DNA of 64,000 nucleotides from an uncultured Bacteroidales bacterium (GTDB taxonomy: Bacteria; Bacteroidota; Bacteroidia; Bacteroidales; Paludibacteraceae). The stretch covers positions 62,001-126,000 of the forward strand of contig CACZCR010000002.1 in the NCBI GenBank assembly GCA_902779705.1, written 5' to 3'. The notes under the pieces are model-generated. The model was given only the letters and a program-made list of their open reading frames with translations, searched no databases and had not been told where the DNA came from. Shown here in pieces: positions 38,453 to 47,247 of the stretch; positions within the stretch are counted from its first letter, which is position 1, and every line of letters begins with the position of its first letter. Position numbers and translations under genes: made by a program.

Positions 38453-40128
38453 AACATTAATGTAGCGGCATACCTATAAGCCAGCCATGCCAGAACGGCC
38501 AAAGCGGCTATCACGAGGATAGCTATCAGCCATTTCTGCCACGTAGGCATGCCTTGTTTGACAAAAGGATCTTTGAGTTTGAGCATCGGATAACGTGCCT
38601 GATCGGTGAGTGTAGCACCGAAGAGGACATTGATGATCGCATCGGCATTGACTGCCCATCCGTTGGCGTTGAGTAGCGGTGCCAAATTGCGACGACGCAA
38701 CTTCAGATACGCTATCAGCATTGATGGTCCGGAGATCAGCAGCAATACACCTGCCAATACCAGTATCATCTGCCACCACTTGAGTGCAACAAATCCTAAG
38801 AATATACTAGCTACCGCCGAAGCCAACATGCCAACGCCCATACCTACGGCTGCGAATATTCCGGCGAACTTGGCGATGTCGAATGTCTGAGCGGCTGAAG
38901 TCATCAGTTGTTTTTTCTCCGGCGACTCCTGCACTGTTTGTGCAGTAGGCATTTCTTGCGATGTCTCCTCTACTTTGGTTGTGATATTCTCAAATTGTTT
39001 CTGCTCTTTCTCTGCCGCACGTTTGTTGATCAGTTCGGTGATCCAGTTAGCGAACTTACGATACGGAGTCCAGAAGGCCTGTTTGATGGATATCGGATTA
39101 TCGATGATCTTGACGATGGTAGCATCCCAATCGCGTCCTTGGCGGTCATAGAAGACGGCGTTCTTACCAACGGTGAGATTGTTGACATCGCCCACGGTAA
39201 CGGCAGCTACGATCTGCATTTTCTGGCCAATAGACTGTTTAACGCAGTCACAATAGACGAGGAACATGCTGGACAGCGCAGCTTGGGCGTCATGTTTGGT
39301 CATATCGCTCACACGCATACACAGATGGCACGCGCGCTGGTCTATAAGGAGTGTTCCGGCCTGGAAAATACCTTGCTTGTCAGACACATCATAGAAGTCC
39401 TCGAGGGTCACAAAATTGTGCAACAGTTGGACATAGTCACGGCTCAGCAACAGCAGTTTGCGTAGTGGCATAAAGCGTACTTTAGCAGCAGCCAGCGCAT
39501 CGTCATTGGCTTTCTTAGCTGCAGCCACAGCCTCTTCCCATTCGGCAATCTGCTTGCCCATATCGGTATATTTCTTCTCGGTCATACCCGGCTGAACGGT
39601 CTCTTCGGGTATACGTGCCAGCCCCAGTTTTTGGAGTTTGTCCAACTCATAGTAGCGGGTGTATTCGTCCTTGCATGCTTTGTGGGCAGCGATGACATCG
39701 GCAGCGAGTGGTGCTTCGGGTATAGGTTGCTCCTCGATCGCGACAGCTTCTATAGCCTCGTCCACTTGTTTAAGGCTGATAGTCTCTGCTTCGCCAGCCA
39801 GTTCTTGGGCAACAGCCAGGATATCTTGGTCCACTATCTCAGTGAGAGGCAAAGTGGCCTGTTGTTTGAACAGTATTTTGGGATCTTTGAGCACTTGGCA
39901 CAGCCAATTGGCAGCGGCTACGACTTCGTCGATACGGATCTTACCATTGTTGTCCAGGTCCATCGAACGAAGGGTATCCGGATCCATCTCCAATCCGGTC
40001 GTCGGGCAAGCCAAAACGGTCCACAACTTACGATCCAACTCCGAGAGGTGGCGAATATCCTCGCCACTGGATACCTTAACGCGCGTATTACCTCCTACGC
40101 TAATGTAATTCCAATGATATTTAGCCAT
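38449..40128 (-). CDS. EF-hand-containing membrane protein of unknown function (559 aa)
   Basis: I start at 40128 (MAKYHWNYISVGG), downstream of the promoter at 40158-40189; an upstream ATG lies within that promoter. Residues 57-68 form a canonical EF-hand loop (DLDNNGKIRIDE) with all calcium ligands in place. The middle is helical and charged (about 70-430). Two membrane helices lie at about 447-510 (FAGIFAAVGMGVGMLASAVA; WWQMILVLAGVLLLISG) and a third at the C-terminus (WLIAILVIAALAVLAWLAYR). I do not recognise a named family. It is cotranscribed with the LysM/M23 peptidase and nadC; a role in calcium- or envelope-linked sensing is speculation. Confidence 0.8.
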   Translation of the reverse strand: MAKYHWNYISVGGNTRVKVSSGEDIRHLSELDRKLWTVLACPTTGLEMDPDTLRSMDLDNNGKIRIDEVVAAANWLCQVLKDPKILFKQQATLPLTEIVDQDILAVAQELAGEAETISLKQVDEAIEAVAIEEQPIPEAPLAADVIAAHKACKDEYTRYYELDKLQKLGLARIPEETVQPGMTEKKYTDMGKQIAEWEEAVAAAKKANDDALAAAKVRFMPLRKLLLLSRDYVQLLHNFVTLEDFYDVSDKQGIFQAGTLLIDQRACHLCMRVSDMTKHDAQAALSSMFLVYCDCVKQSIGQKMQIVAAVTVGDVNNLTVGKNAVFYDRQGRDWDATIVKIIDNPISIKQAFWTPYRKFANWITELINKRAAEKEQKQFENITTKVEETSQEMPTAQTVQESPEKKQLMTSAAQTFDIAKFAGIFAAVGMGVGMLASAVASIFLGFVALKWWQMILVLAGVLLLISGPSMLIAYLKLRRRNLAPLLNANGWAVNADAIINVLFGATLTDQARYPMLKLKDPFVKQGMPTWQKWLIAILVIAALAVLAWLAYRYAATLML

Positions 40129-40157
40129 AATAGCAAAGGTTTTATAAAAAATTCGTG

Positions 40158-40189
40158 CAAAGTTACAAAAAAATTTGCATATATCCAAA
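40158..40189 (-). promoter_or_regulatory. Promoter of the EF-hand/M23/nadC operon, overlapping the rpsA promoter
   Basis: On the minus strand TTTG (40186-40189), a 20-nt spacer and TAACTTTG (40158-40165). It overlaps the divergent rpsA promoter by 16 bp. Confidence 0.8.
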
Positions 40190-40205
40190 AAAAAGTGTAC
40201 TTTTG
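40174..40205 (+). promoter_or_regulatory. Promoter of rpsA
   Basis: TTTG (40174-40177), a 20-nt spacer with an A8 tract, and TACTTTTG (40198-40205). The leader to the ATG at 40326 is about 115 nt and includes CCTAG-type repeats at about 40271-40305. Confidence 0.85.
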
Positions 40206-40325
40206 CACGCTTTTTCCGCGGTGACGCGAAAAGAGGCTAACATGTTTAACCCTTTAACGGGAATCATAGCGTCCTAGTTTCTTAGAATCCTAGCACCCTA
40301 GTTCCCACCCAATTATCTACCAATT

Positions 40326-42131
40326 ATGGCAGAAAATCTTTCTCTCCAGAACTTCGACTGGGATGCCTATGAAGCACAACAGCAAGGCACAAAAAACGAA
40401 GAAGAAATCCAAAAGTACGACAACACTCTTAACGCCATCAAGGACGAAGAGGTTGTAGAAGGTACAGTAATCTCTATCAACAAGCGTGAGGTAGTTGTTA
40501 ACGTAGGCTACAAGTCAGACGGTATCGTACCGGCTGCTGAGTTCCGTTACAATCCTGACCTGAAGGTAGGCGACAAGGTAGAGGTGTATATCCAGAGTCA
40601 AGAGGACAAGAAGGGTCAATTGGTGCTTTCGCACAAAGAGGCTCGTGCTGCTCAGGCTTGGGATCGCGTTAACGAGGCATGCACCAAAGAGGAGATCGTT
40701 ACCGGTTACATCAAGTGCCGCACTAAGGGCGGTATGATCGTAGACGTTCTCGGTATGGAGGCATTCTTGCCGGGCAGCCAGATTGATGTTAAGCCTATCC
40801 GTGACTACGACGTATTCGTAGGTAAGACGATGGAGTTCAAGATTGTGAAAGTTAATCCTGACTTCCGTAATGTCGTTGTTTCGCACAAAGCACTCATTGA
40901 GGCTGAGCTCGAAGCACAGAAGAAAGAGATCGTTTCTAAGCTTGAGAAGGGTCAGGTACTGGAAGGTACTGTTAAGAACATCACCAACTACGGTGTATTC
41001 ATCGACCTGGGCGGCGTAGACGGTTTGATCCACATCACCGACCTGAGCTGGGGCCGCGTAAACGACCCGCACGAGTTGGTACAGCTTGATCAAAAGATCA
41101 ACGTTGTTATCCTCGACTTTGATGAGGAGAAGAAGCGTATTGCTCTCGGTTTGAAGCAGCTGACTCCGCACCCATGGGATGCATTGGACGCTAACCTCAA
41201 GGTAGGCGACAAGATCCACGGTAAGGTAGTAGTTATGGCTGACTACGGAGCATTCGTTGAGGTAGCACCGGGCGTTGAAGGTCTGGTACACGTCAGCGAG
41301 ATGAGCTGGAGCCAACACCTCCGCAGCGCTAATGACTTCCTCAAGGTAGGTGACGAGATCGACGCTGTGATCCTGACTTTGGATCGCGATGAGCGTAAGA
41401 TGTCGCTTGGTATCAAGCAACTCAAGGCTGATCCATGGGAGAACATCGAGACCAAGTATGCAGTTGGCTCGCGCCACTTTGCGAAGGTTCGCAACTTCAC
41501 CAACTTCGGCGTATTCGCTGAGATTGAAGAGGGCGTAGATGGTCTGATCCACATCAGCGACTTGAGCTGGACCAAGAAGATCAAACACCCGAATGAGTTC
41601 ACTCAGGTAGGTGCACAGATCGAGGTAGTAGTTCTTGACATCGACAAAGAGAATCGTCGTCTGAGCTTGGGTCACAAGCAGCTCGAGGAGAATCCTTGGG
41701 AGGAGCTTGAGGCTAAGTTTGGTGTAGACAAAGTGGTCAACGGTAAGGTAGTTGAGATGAACGACAAGGGCGCAGTAATCATGCTCGAAGAGGGCGTTGA
41801 GGCATTCTGCACAACCCGTCATCTCCAGAAAGAGGACAAGTCTCCTGTAGCCGTAGGCGATGAGCTGAGCTTCAAGGTGATTGAGTTCAACCGCGACGCT
41901 AAGCGTATCTTGGTAAGCCACCTCCGCACATGGGAGGAGCGCAAAGAGGCTCCTGCTAAGGCTAAGAAAGCCGCTAAGGCAGAAGAACCCGCTCTCGACC
42001 TGCCGAAGGTAGAGAAGACCACCCTTGGTGATCTGAGCGTATTGGCAGACCTCAAGGCTTCTATGGAGGCTGAGGAGAAACCCGCCAAGAAAACGACCAA
42101 GAAAGCAGCTAAGAAAGAGGACGCTGAGTAA
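40326..42131 (+). CDS. rpsA: 30S ribosomal protein S1
   Basis: The protein (601 residues) is a string of S1 RNA-binding domains, with clear repeats such as GTVKNITNYGVFIDLGGVDG, GKVVVMADYGAFVEVAPGVE and AKVRNFTNFGVFAEIEEGVD, each followed by LIHITDLSW-type strands. The first N-terminal domain binds the ribosome, and the others bind mRNA. The C-terminus is a Lys/Ala/Glu-rich tail (KPAKKTTKKAAKKEDAE). It helps mRNA bind to the 30S subunit, which matters in Bacteroidota where Shine-Dalgarno sequences are rare. The gene is a single unit with a strong promoter and terminator. Confidence 0.97.
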   Translation: MAENLSLQNFDWDAYEAQQQGTKNEEEIQKYDNTLNAIKDEEVVEGTVISINKREVVVNVGYKSDGIVPAAEFRYNPDLKVGDKVEVYIQSQEDKKGQLVLSHKEARAAQAWDRVNEACTKEEIVTGYIKCRTKGGMIVDVLGMEAFLPGSQIDVKPIRDYDVFVGKTMEFKIVKVNPDFRNVVVSHKALIEAELEAQKKEIVSKLEKGQVLEGTVKNITNYGVFIDLGGVDGLIHITDLSWGRVNDPHELVQLDQKINVVILDFDEEKKRIALGLKQLTPHPWDALDANLKVGDKIHGKVVVMADYGAFVEVAPGVEGLVHVSEMSWSQHLRSANDFLKVGDEIDAVILTLDRDERKMSLGIKQLKADPWENIETKYAVGSRHFAKVRNFTNFGVFAEIEEGVDGLIHISDLSWTKKIKHPNEFTQVGAQIEVVVLDIDKENRRLSLGHKQLEENPWEELEAKFGVDKVVNGKVVEMNDKGAVIMLEEGVEAFCTTRHLQKEDKSPVAVGDELSFKVIEFNRDAKRILVSHLRTWEERKEAPAKAKKAAKAEEPALDLPKVEKTTLGDLSVLADLKASMEAEEKPAKKTTKKAAKKEDAE

Positions 42132-42154
42132 TCAGTCACTTTAACTTAGTAAAT

Positions 42155-42188
42155 AAAAAACAGCCCGCATTGCGAGCTGTTTTTTTTC
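42155..42188. terminator. Bidirectional terminator between rpsA and the glycosyltransferase gene
   Basis: A stem AACAGC/GCTGTT extended by CGC-ATT-GCG is flanked by A-runs on the left and T8 on the right, between convergent genes. Confidence 0.85.
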
Positions 42189-42202
42189 TATATAATTATG
42201 AT

Positions 42203-42937
42203 TTATTTCTGCGGATACTTACGGAACCAAGAGGAGAGCTTCAGACGGATGACGCCGAGCAGAGCCTCGGAGAAGATACCGCCGGACATCTTGGATGTAC
42301 CGAGTACACGGTTGACGAAGATGATAGGCACCTCTTTGATGGTGAAGCCGCACTTATAGGCTGTGAACTTCATCTCGATCTGGAAGGCATATCCTTTGAA
42401 ACGAATCTTGTCCAGTTCGATCGTCTCGAGTGTATGGCGACGGTAGCAGACGAAGCCTGCCGTTGTATCGCGTATATCGACACCCAGTACGGTACGAACA
42501 TAGAAGCTGGCAAAATAGCTCATCAGCACGCGTCCCATCGGCCAGTTGACCACATTGACACCCGTCACATAACGGCTACCAATAGCCAGATCAGCTCCTT
42601 GGTTGGCACAAGCGTCATAGAGTTTAAGCAGGTCGTTTGGGTTGTGGCTGAAGTCAGCATCCATCTCGAAGATATAGTCAGCCTTATGCTCGATAGCCCA
42701 CTTAAAGCCGGCTATGTAAGCCGTACCCAGTCCTTGTTTGCCGGAGCGTTCAACCAGGAAGACGCGGTCTTTGTATCGGTCTGCCATCAGCGACTTGACG
42801 ATATCGGCTGTGCCGTCCGGCGAGCCGTCGTCGATGATAAGCACATTGAACTCCAACGGCAGCTCCATGACGGCCGTTATGATGGCTTCGATATTCTCCT
42901 TTTCGTTGTAGGTAGGTATGATAACAAGACGTTCCAT
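42203..42937 (-). CDS. Polyprenol monophosphomannose synthase-like glycosyltransferase (GT2, 244 aa)
   Basis: This is a family 2 glycosyltransferase that probably transfers a sugar from a nucleotide sugar to a polyprenyl phosphate. The motifs VIIPTYNEKENI, LIIDDGSPDGTADIV, EMDADFSHNP (DxD) and the dolichyl-phosphate mannose synthase-type TTAGFVCYRR and KGYAFQIEMKF are present. There are no C-terminal membrane helices, so it is the short soluble type. It follows the MBL hydrolase by 7 bp in the same operon. The sugar donor cannot be decided by eye. Confidence 0.9.
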   Translation of the reverse strand: MERLVIIPTYNEKENIEAIITAVMELPLEFNVLIIDDGSPDGTADIVKSLMADRYKDRVFLVERSGKQGLGTAYIAGFKWAIEHKADYIFEMDADFSHNPNDLLKLYDACANQGADLAIGSRYVTGVNVVNWPMGRVLMSYFASFYVRTVLGVDIRDTTAGFVCYRRHTLETIELDKIRFKGYAFQIEMKFTAYKCGFTIKEVPIIFVNRVLGTSKMSGGIFSEALLGVIRLKLSSWFRKYPQK

Positions 42938-42944
42938 TGACGAT

Positions 42945-43757
42945 TTATTTTAGTTCATAGATAGGGCTTGCATTGGTGCGCTCGAGGGCAGTAAGGGTGA
43001 CATCCTCGCCTACTCTAACACCTTTTTCCTCCAGTGCTTCGTATACGGTACGGTATGCCACCTCAGGGTCGTTGTTCTCCAGCGACAAGTGGCACAGCCA
43101 TATATTGTGGATATTGGGATTATAGTTCCGCGCCAGCAACATAGCACAAGTCTTGTTGCTCTGGTGTCCGCGCGGGGAGAGGATACGCTCTTTCAGATAC
43201 GTAGGATACGGTCCGTTGAGCAACATCCGTTCATCGTGGTTGGCCTCAATGACCAGATGGTTGGCCGATGCGATAAACTGCTCCATGGTGGCATTGGGTT
43301 GTCCGCAGTCGGTGACGATCACAAAGCGTTGTCCCAGGTAGTCTATCGAATAGCCGACGCAGTCGGTCGAGTCGTGCGATATACCGAAGGTCTGGATGTG
43401 CATACCTTGGAGTTCCCACTCGGATCCTTTCTCAAAGAAGCGGCGGCTGGTCTTGAGTTTCTCGCGCACGCCATAGTTGCGATCTATACCCGAGTGGATC
43501 TCGGGTGTGGTATAGATAGGCAGGTGGACGCGTTCGCCCAGCGTACCTACCGAACGAATATGATCGGCATGGTCATGGGTGATAAGCACACCGAAGATAT
43601 TACGGTAGTCGAGGCCCATCTCACGCAGGTATTTCTGGATCAGGCGCGCCGAAATGCCGGCATCGATCAGGATGCCGCTTGTCCGCGTACCGAGATAGTA
43701 ACAATTGCCGCTACTACCACTCGCAAAACACCTGAATATGAGTCCCTTTTCCTCCAT
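42945..43757 (-). CDS. MBL-fold metallohydrolase, WalJ/YycJ-like (270 aa)
   Basis: The metal-binding motif HDHADH is at residues 61-66, preceded by FASGSSGNCYYLGTRTSGIL, which is typical of the YycJ/WalJ family of putative exonucleases. Later ligands are in SHDSTDCVGYSI, VTDCGQP and HLSLENND. I place the start at 43757 (MEEKGLIFRC) because the -7 box of its promoter lies at 43775-43782; a longer frame opening at 43805 would begin upstream of transcription. It is the first gene of a two-gene operon. Confidence 0.9.
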   Translation of the reverse strand: MEEKGLIFRCFASGSSGNCYYLGTRTSGILIDAGISARLIQKYLREMGLDYRNIFGVLITHDHADHIRSVGTLGERVHLPIYTTPEIHSGIDRNYGVREKLKTSRRFFEKGSEWELQGMHIQTFGISHDSTDCVGYSIDYLGQRFVIVTDCGQPNATMEQFIASANHLVIEANHDERMLLNGPYPTYLKERILSPRGHQSNKTCAMLLARNYNPNIHNIWLCHLSLENNDPEVAYRTVYEALEEKGVRVGEDVTLTALERTNASPIYELK

Positions 43758-43774
43758 ATTACATAATTCGGGCA

Positions 43775-43806
43775 CAAAATTACTGAAAAAAATCGATTTC
43801 TGCAAA
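43775..43806 (-). promoter_or_regulatory. Promoter of the MBL-glycosyltransferase operon
   Basis: On the minus strand TTTG (43803-43806), a 20-nt spacer and TAATTTTG (43775-43782). Confidence 0.8.
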
Positions 43807-43831
43807 TAAATCGACTATTTTTTCTTAAAAT

Positions 43832-43863
43832 TTTGCATATATCAAAAAAAAGCAGTACTTTTG
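43832..43863 (+). promoter_or_regulatory. Promoter of the DUF4836-like/ABC operon
   Basis: TTTG (43832-43835), a 20-nt spacer CATATATC plus A8 plus GCAG, and TACTTTTG (43856-43863). Confidence 0.85.
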
Positions 43864-43892
43864 CTGCGTAAAACCATTAAAACACTATTCTT

Positions 43893-45383
43893 ATGAAAAA
43901 ATTTCTATTTCCCGTACTTTGGGTGATGATGGTTGCCCTGGTCATGAGCTCGTGCGCCAAGAGTGCGTACAAGAAAGCTATTCCGGCTGATGCCGCTGTA
44001 GTGATGGAGTTGGATATCAAGAGTATAGCCAAGAAAGCCGATCTGTTAGGCCAGAAGGATGCGATTACTCAGTTGATCAAATCGCTTGCTGAGACCGAAG
44101 AAGATCAGCAGATTGCTGGAGTTGTAGCTAATCCGATGGATTGGGGAATAGATGTTTTCAGCCCGATCTATGTGTTCTCAGACGCTACATTGGAGAATGG
44201 GTTTGTATTGGCTTCGGTCGCAGATAAAGAAGATATAATCGATGTACTGAAGCAAGCCAGCGACAACACTATCTCTACACAAGACGATGGCGACTATACG
44301 TGGATTAACAGCCCTGACAGCATGGTATTGGGCGTAGTGACCGGCAAGGCCTTGTTGGTAGGTTCGGGTCAAGACAAAGCAGCTTATCGCAAGCTTCTGG
44401 AGCAGGGCAAAGACGACAGTTTCTTTGCCAGCGAGGCAGGCAAGATGATGGAGAAGAACAGTGGTGATGCGACGGTGATGTTGAACATGGCTTCATTGAG
44501 CGATGAGGTCAAGGCAAAGGCAGTACGCGAGTTGACTAGCGGACGCGGCAGAAACATACCCGGTATCGAAGAGGCAGCCAAGAATCTGATGGAGACCAAG
44601 ATGGTATTGAACCTGCTGTGTGAGAAGGGTAAGATCAGTCTGAACCTGATAGCAGATGGTATAGAAGAGCAGACCGAACAAGTGCTGATCGACAAGATCG
44701 ACCCGGGCACTCTGGAGCAACTACCGGCTGAGCAGTTGGTGGCAGTAGTAGCGCTGAGCATGGAGGGCAAAGCTTATTGGGAGGCTGCGTCGGAGGCTCT
44801 GGAGACGCTGGCTATGACCATGGGTGAGCAAGGAGAGAAGATGCTGAATGCTATCGGCCAATACGTTCAGGCCATGGATGGTACACTGGCTGTATCGATG
44901 GGGGGCAAAGACTGGCAGTATGATCCACAGTTAGTGATCCTGATGCCGGCTCCGAAGTCGGAGTTTGACCAAGCACTGAATGCTATCGGTGCACCGATGC
45001 CTAAGCAGGCCGTGATAGGCGGAGACGACCATATGACCTCAGTCAGCTCTATGCCTTATACCTACGGTGCTGTATCGGCAGGTTTTGACAAGGCTGACAA
45101 TGCCAAGAACGCGTATCTATATGCTTATCTCAACGGCGCACCTATTCGTCAGATGGCACTCAAAGAGATGGAGTATGACCTGCGTAATGCACCGGCTGAA
45201 ATCGCCAATCAGATCAACGGCCTGGTGGGACTGGCTGATTTTGCAGAGCTGAAGATGGAGGAGAAGAACGCGGTATCGTTGACCCTGTGGTTGACGGACG
45301 AATCAGACAATGCGCTGGCTATCCTTTTGAGCCGTTGCATCGCACTGGGACAGTCTTATACGAGCGCAATGCATGCTGAGTAA
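43893..45383 (+). CDS. DUF4836-like lipoprotein (496 aa)
   Basis: The lipoprotein signal MKKFLFPVLWVMMVALVMSSC is followed by AKSAYKKAIPADAAVVMELD, the characteristic start of DUF4836 proteins of Bacteroidales. The rest alternates helices and strands, with no visible catalytic motif. It is the first gene of a three-gene operon with an ABC ATPase and an FtsX/MacB-like permease; its end overlaps the ATPase start by 11 bp. This tight coupling suggests a joint envelope function. What is transported, if anything, is unknown. Confidence 0.85.
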   Translation: MKKFLFPVLWVMMVALVMSSCAKSAYKKAIPADAAVVMELDIKSIAKKADLLGQKDAITQLIKSLAETEEDQQIAGVVANPMDWGIDVFSPIYVFSDATLENGFVLASVADKEDIIDVLKQASDNTISTQDDGDYTWINSPDSMVLGVVTGKALLVGSGQDKAAYRKLLEQGKDDSFFASEAGKMMEKNSGDATVMLNMASLSDEVKAKAVRELTSGRGRNIPGIEEAAKNLMETKMVLNLLCEKGKISLNLIADGIEEQTEQVLIDKIDPGTLEQLPAEQLVAVVALSMEGKAYWEAASEALETLAMTMGEQGEKMLNAIGQYVQAMDGTLAVSMGGKDWQYDPQLVILMPAPKSEFDQALNAIGAPMPKQAVIGGDDHMTSVSSMPYTYGAVSAGFDKADNAKNAYLYAYLNGAPIRQMALKEMEYDLRNAPAEIANQINGLVGLADFAELKMEEKNAVSLTLWLTDESDNALAILLSRCIALGQSYTSAMHAE

Positions 45384-45969
45384 GATAGACGTACATATCA
45401 ACACCCCTATGCTCTTCGAACGCGGTAAGAGTTACTGCATCGAAGCGGCATCGGGTGTGGGCAAATCGTCGTTGCTGCACTTTATAGGCGGTTTTCGCAC
45501 CGACTATAATGGGCAGATATTGTTGGACGGTAAAGACATCAAAACGCTGAGCGCCAACGAGCGTAGCCGGCTCTATAGAGAGGAGTTGGCGTACTTGTTT
45601 CAAGACCTGCGTCTATTCCCCACTCTGACGGCCTATGAGAACGTAGAGATCGTCAACCAGCAGACCCGTTTTCGCACGGAGCAGCAGATCAGGAAGCTGT
45701 TTGCGCGCTTAGGCATCAGCGACAAGTGGGATGCACCGGTACGGTTGATGTCGTGGGGTCAGCAACAGCGCGTAGCCGCTATCAGGGCCTTGTGTCAGCC
45801 GTGTTCGTTTATGCTGCTGGACGAGCCCGTCAGCCATCTGGATGAAGACAATGCACAGATCTTGGGCTCGCTCATACACGAGGAGCAAGCAACGCGCCAC
45901 TTCGGCATCATTGCCACCTCGGTGGGCAAGCCGCTGCCGATAGAATATGACCAAACGATACAGCTATGA
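45373..45969 (+). CDS. ABC transporter ATP-binding subunit with degenerate motifs (198 aa)
   Basis: The Walker A segment AASGVGKS (25-32) keeps GxGKS but lacks the first glycine. The Q-loop is at Q77, and the signature is MSWGQQQR (126-133) instead of LSGGQ. Walker B (FMLLDE, 146-151) and the D-loop SHLD are intact. The position of the H-loop histidine is occupied by Ser (IIATSV, 179-184). The layout is of the LolD/MacB type, which powers FtsX-like permeases. The product is somewhat short because the N-terminal strand region is trimmed. It overlaps the neighbouring genes on both sides (11 and 4 bp). ATP hydrolysis may be weak, and the protein may act more as a switch; that is inference. Confidence 0.88.
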   Translation: MLSKIDVHINTPMLFERGKSYCIEAASGVGKSSLLHFIGGFRTDYNGQILLDGKDIKTLSANERSRLYREELAYLFQDLRLFPTLTAYENVEIVNQQTRFRTEQQIRKLFARLGISDKWDAPVRLMSWGQQQRVAAIRALCQPCSFMLLDEPVSHLDEDNAQILGSLIHEEQATRHFGIIATSVGKPLPIEYDQTIQL

Positions 45970-47150
45970 GACTAATCTGGAAAGTACTGCGTGAGCACAT
46001 CAGTATCTCGCAGTTGGCGGGATTTGTGTTGGCCAATGTGATTGGTCTGAGTATCATTGTGTTAGGACTGCAACTATATCTTGATCTCCAACCTATACTG
46101 ACGGACAAGGGCGGGTTTATGAAGCCCGACTATATGGTAGTGAGCAAGACGATCTCTACAGCCGGATCGGTTGTGGGGGTTAAACCTACGTTCAGCGAGG
46201 AGGAGATCTCTGAACTCCAGCAGCAGGATTTTGTAGCGCAAGTAGGACCTTTCACGGCGGCACAATACGCGGTCGTAGGACGGCTGACCGTAGAACGCTT
46301 TGGCGTAGATATGGCGACCGACATGTTTTTTGAGTCTGTGCCAGAGCAGTTTGTGGATGTGTCTTCTGAGCGCTGGCATTTTGAGCCGGGCGACCCTATG
46401 GTGCCTATTATCATCCCGAGGGACTATCTCAACCTCTATAACTTCGGCTATGCCCCTTCGTCTAACATGCCGACTATCTCTGAGGGTATGATCCACAAGG
46501 TGGGTTTTGATCTGTATTTGTCCGGTAACGGCAAGCGGGAGCAGTTGAGGGGTAAGATAGTGGGTTTCTCGTCGAGGTTGAACACGATCTTGGTGCCTGA
46601 GTCGTTTATGGCGTGGTCTAATAGCGAACTGGGAACCGGAGATCAGAAGGCAGCTCCTTCGCGCATCATTGTTCAAGTGACTAATCCTACGGACCAACGC
46701 ATAGCGGCATATATGGATGAGCACGGCTATCAGATAGCCGGTGACAAGCTGGATGCCAGCAAAGTGAGTTGGATGCTACGACTGCTGGTGAGCATAGTGA
46801 TGGTGATTGGATTGATCATTTGTGGTTTGGCCTGCTATGTGCTGATGCTATCGATCTTCCTGTTGCTACAACGTAACAAGCAGTCGATCAGCAACCTGAT
46901 AGCCATCGGCTATACGGGACGCAAGATTGCCATACCGTATCAACTATTGGTGGTAGGCACCAATCTGATTTCAGCCCTATCGGCTATGCTGATACTGATG
47001 ATCGTTAGGGGCGTGTATATGCCTTATCTGGTATTGCTGTCGCCCGACTATACGGCCGGTAAGTTGAGTATAGCTTGGCTGGTGGTAGGTGGTCTATGGA
47101 TCGTCATATCGGGTGTGAACGGTTGGATTATTCGCCGCAAAATAGGATAA
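45966..47150 (+). CDS. FtsX/MacB-like ABC transporter permease (394 aa)
   Basis: One membrane helix lies near the N-terminus (LAGFVLANVIGLSIIVLGLQ), a periplasmic domain covers about residues 50-265, and three helices follow at the C-terminus (LLVSIVMVIGLIICGLACYV; LVVGTNLISALSAMLILMIV; LSIAWLVVGGLWIVISGV). This is the topology of type VII ABC systems such as FtsX, LolCE and MacB, which move lipoproteins or transmit mechanical signals rather than pump solutes through the membrane. It is the last gene of the operon, with a terminator 36 bp downstream. Confidence 0.88.
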   Translation: MRLIWKVLREHISISQLAGFVLANVIGLSIIVLGLQLYLDLQPILTDKGGFMKPDYMVVSKTISTAGSVVGVKPTFSEEEISELQQQDFVAQVGPFTAAQYAVVGRLTVERFGVDMATDMFFESVPEQFVDVSSERWHFEPGDPMVPIIIPRDYLNLYNFGYAPSSNMPTISEGMIHKVGFDLYLSGNGKREQLRGKIVGFSSRLNTILVPESFMAWSNSELGTGDQKAAPSRIIVQVTNPTDQRIAAYMDEHGYQIAGDKLDASKVSWMLRLLVSIVMVIGLIICGLACYVLMLSIFLLLQRNKQSISNLIAIGYTGRKIAIPYQLLVVGTNLISALSAMLILMIVRGVYMPYLVLLSPDYTAGKLSIAWLVVGGLWIVISGVNGWIIRRKIG

Positions 47151-47185
47151 ACGTAGGCTAAATATAGCCTAAACTATAGAAAAGC

Positions 47186-47218
47186 GCACATAAATTTGCA
47201 GATGTGCGTTTTTTTTTG
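47186..47218 (+). terminator. Intrinsic terminator of the ABC operon, enclosing the next promoter's -33 box
   Basis: CGCACAT (47186-47192) pairs with ATGTGCG (47203-47209), followed by T9. The 10-nt loop AAATTTGCAG contains the -33 TTTG of the following promoter. Confidence 0.85.
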
Positions 47219-47227
47219 TAATTTTGC
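47196..47227 (+). promoter_or_regulatory. Promoter of the aminopeptidase P-argS operon
   Basis: TTTG (47196-47199), a 20-nt spacer and TAATTTTG (47220-47227). The spacer is made of the 3' arm and T-run of the upstream terminator. Confidence 0.85.
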
Positions 47228-47247
47228 ACGCAAAATTGAATTGAACT

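Noticed and set aside
40515..41921. A 468-codon open frame antisense to rpsA
   Set aside because: It is a codon-usage shadow of a highly expressed gene; it has no promoter or recognisable domain, and rpsA on the other strand is certain.
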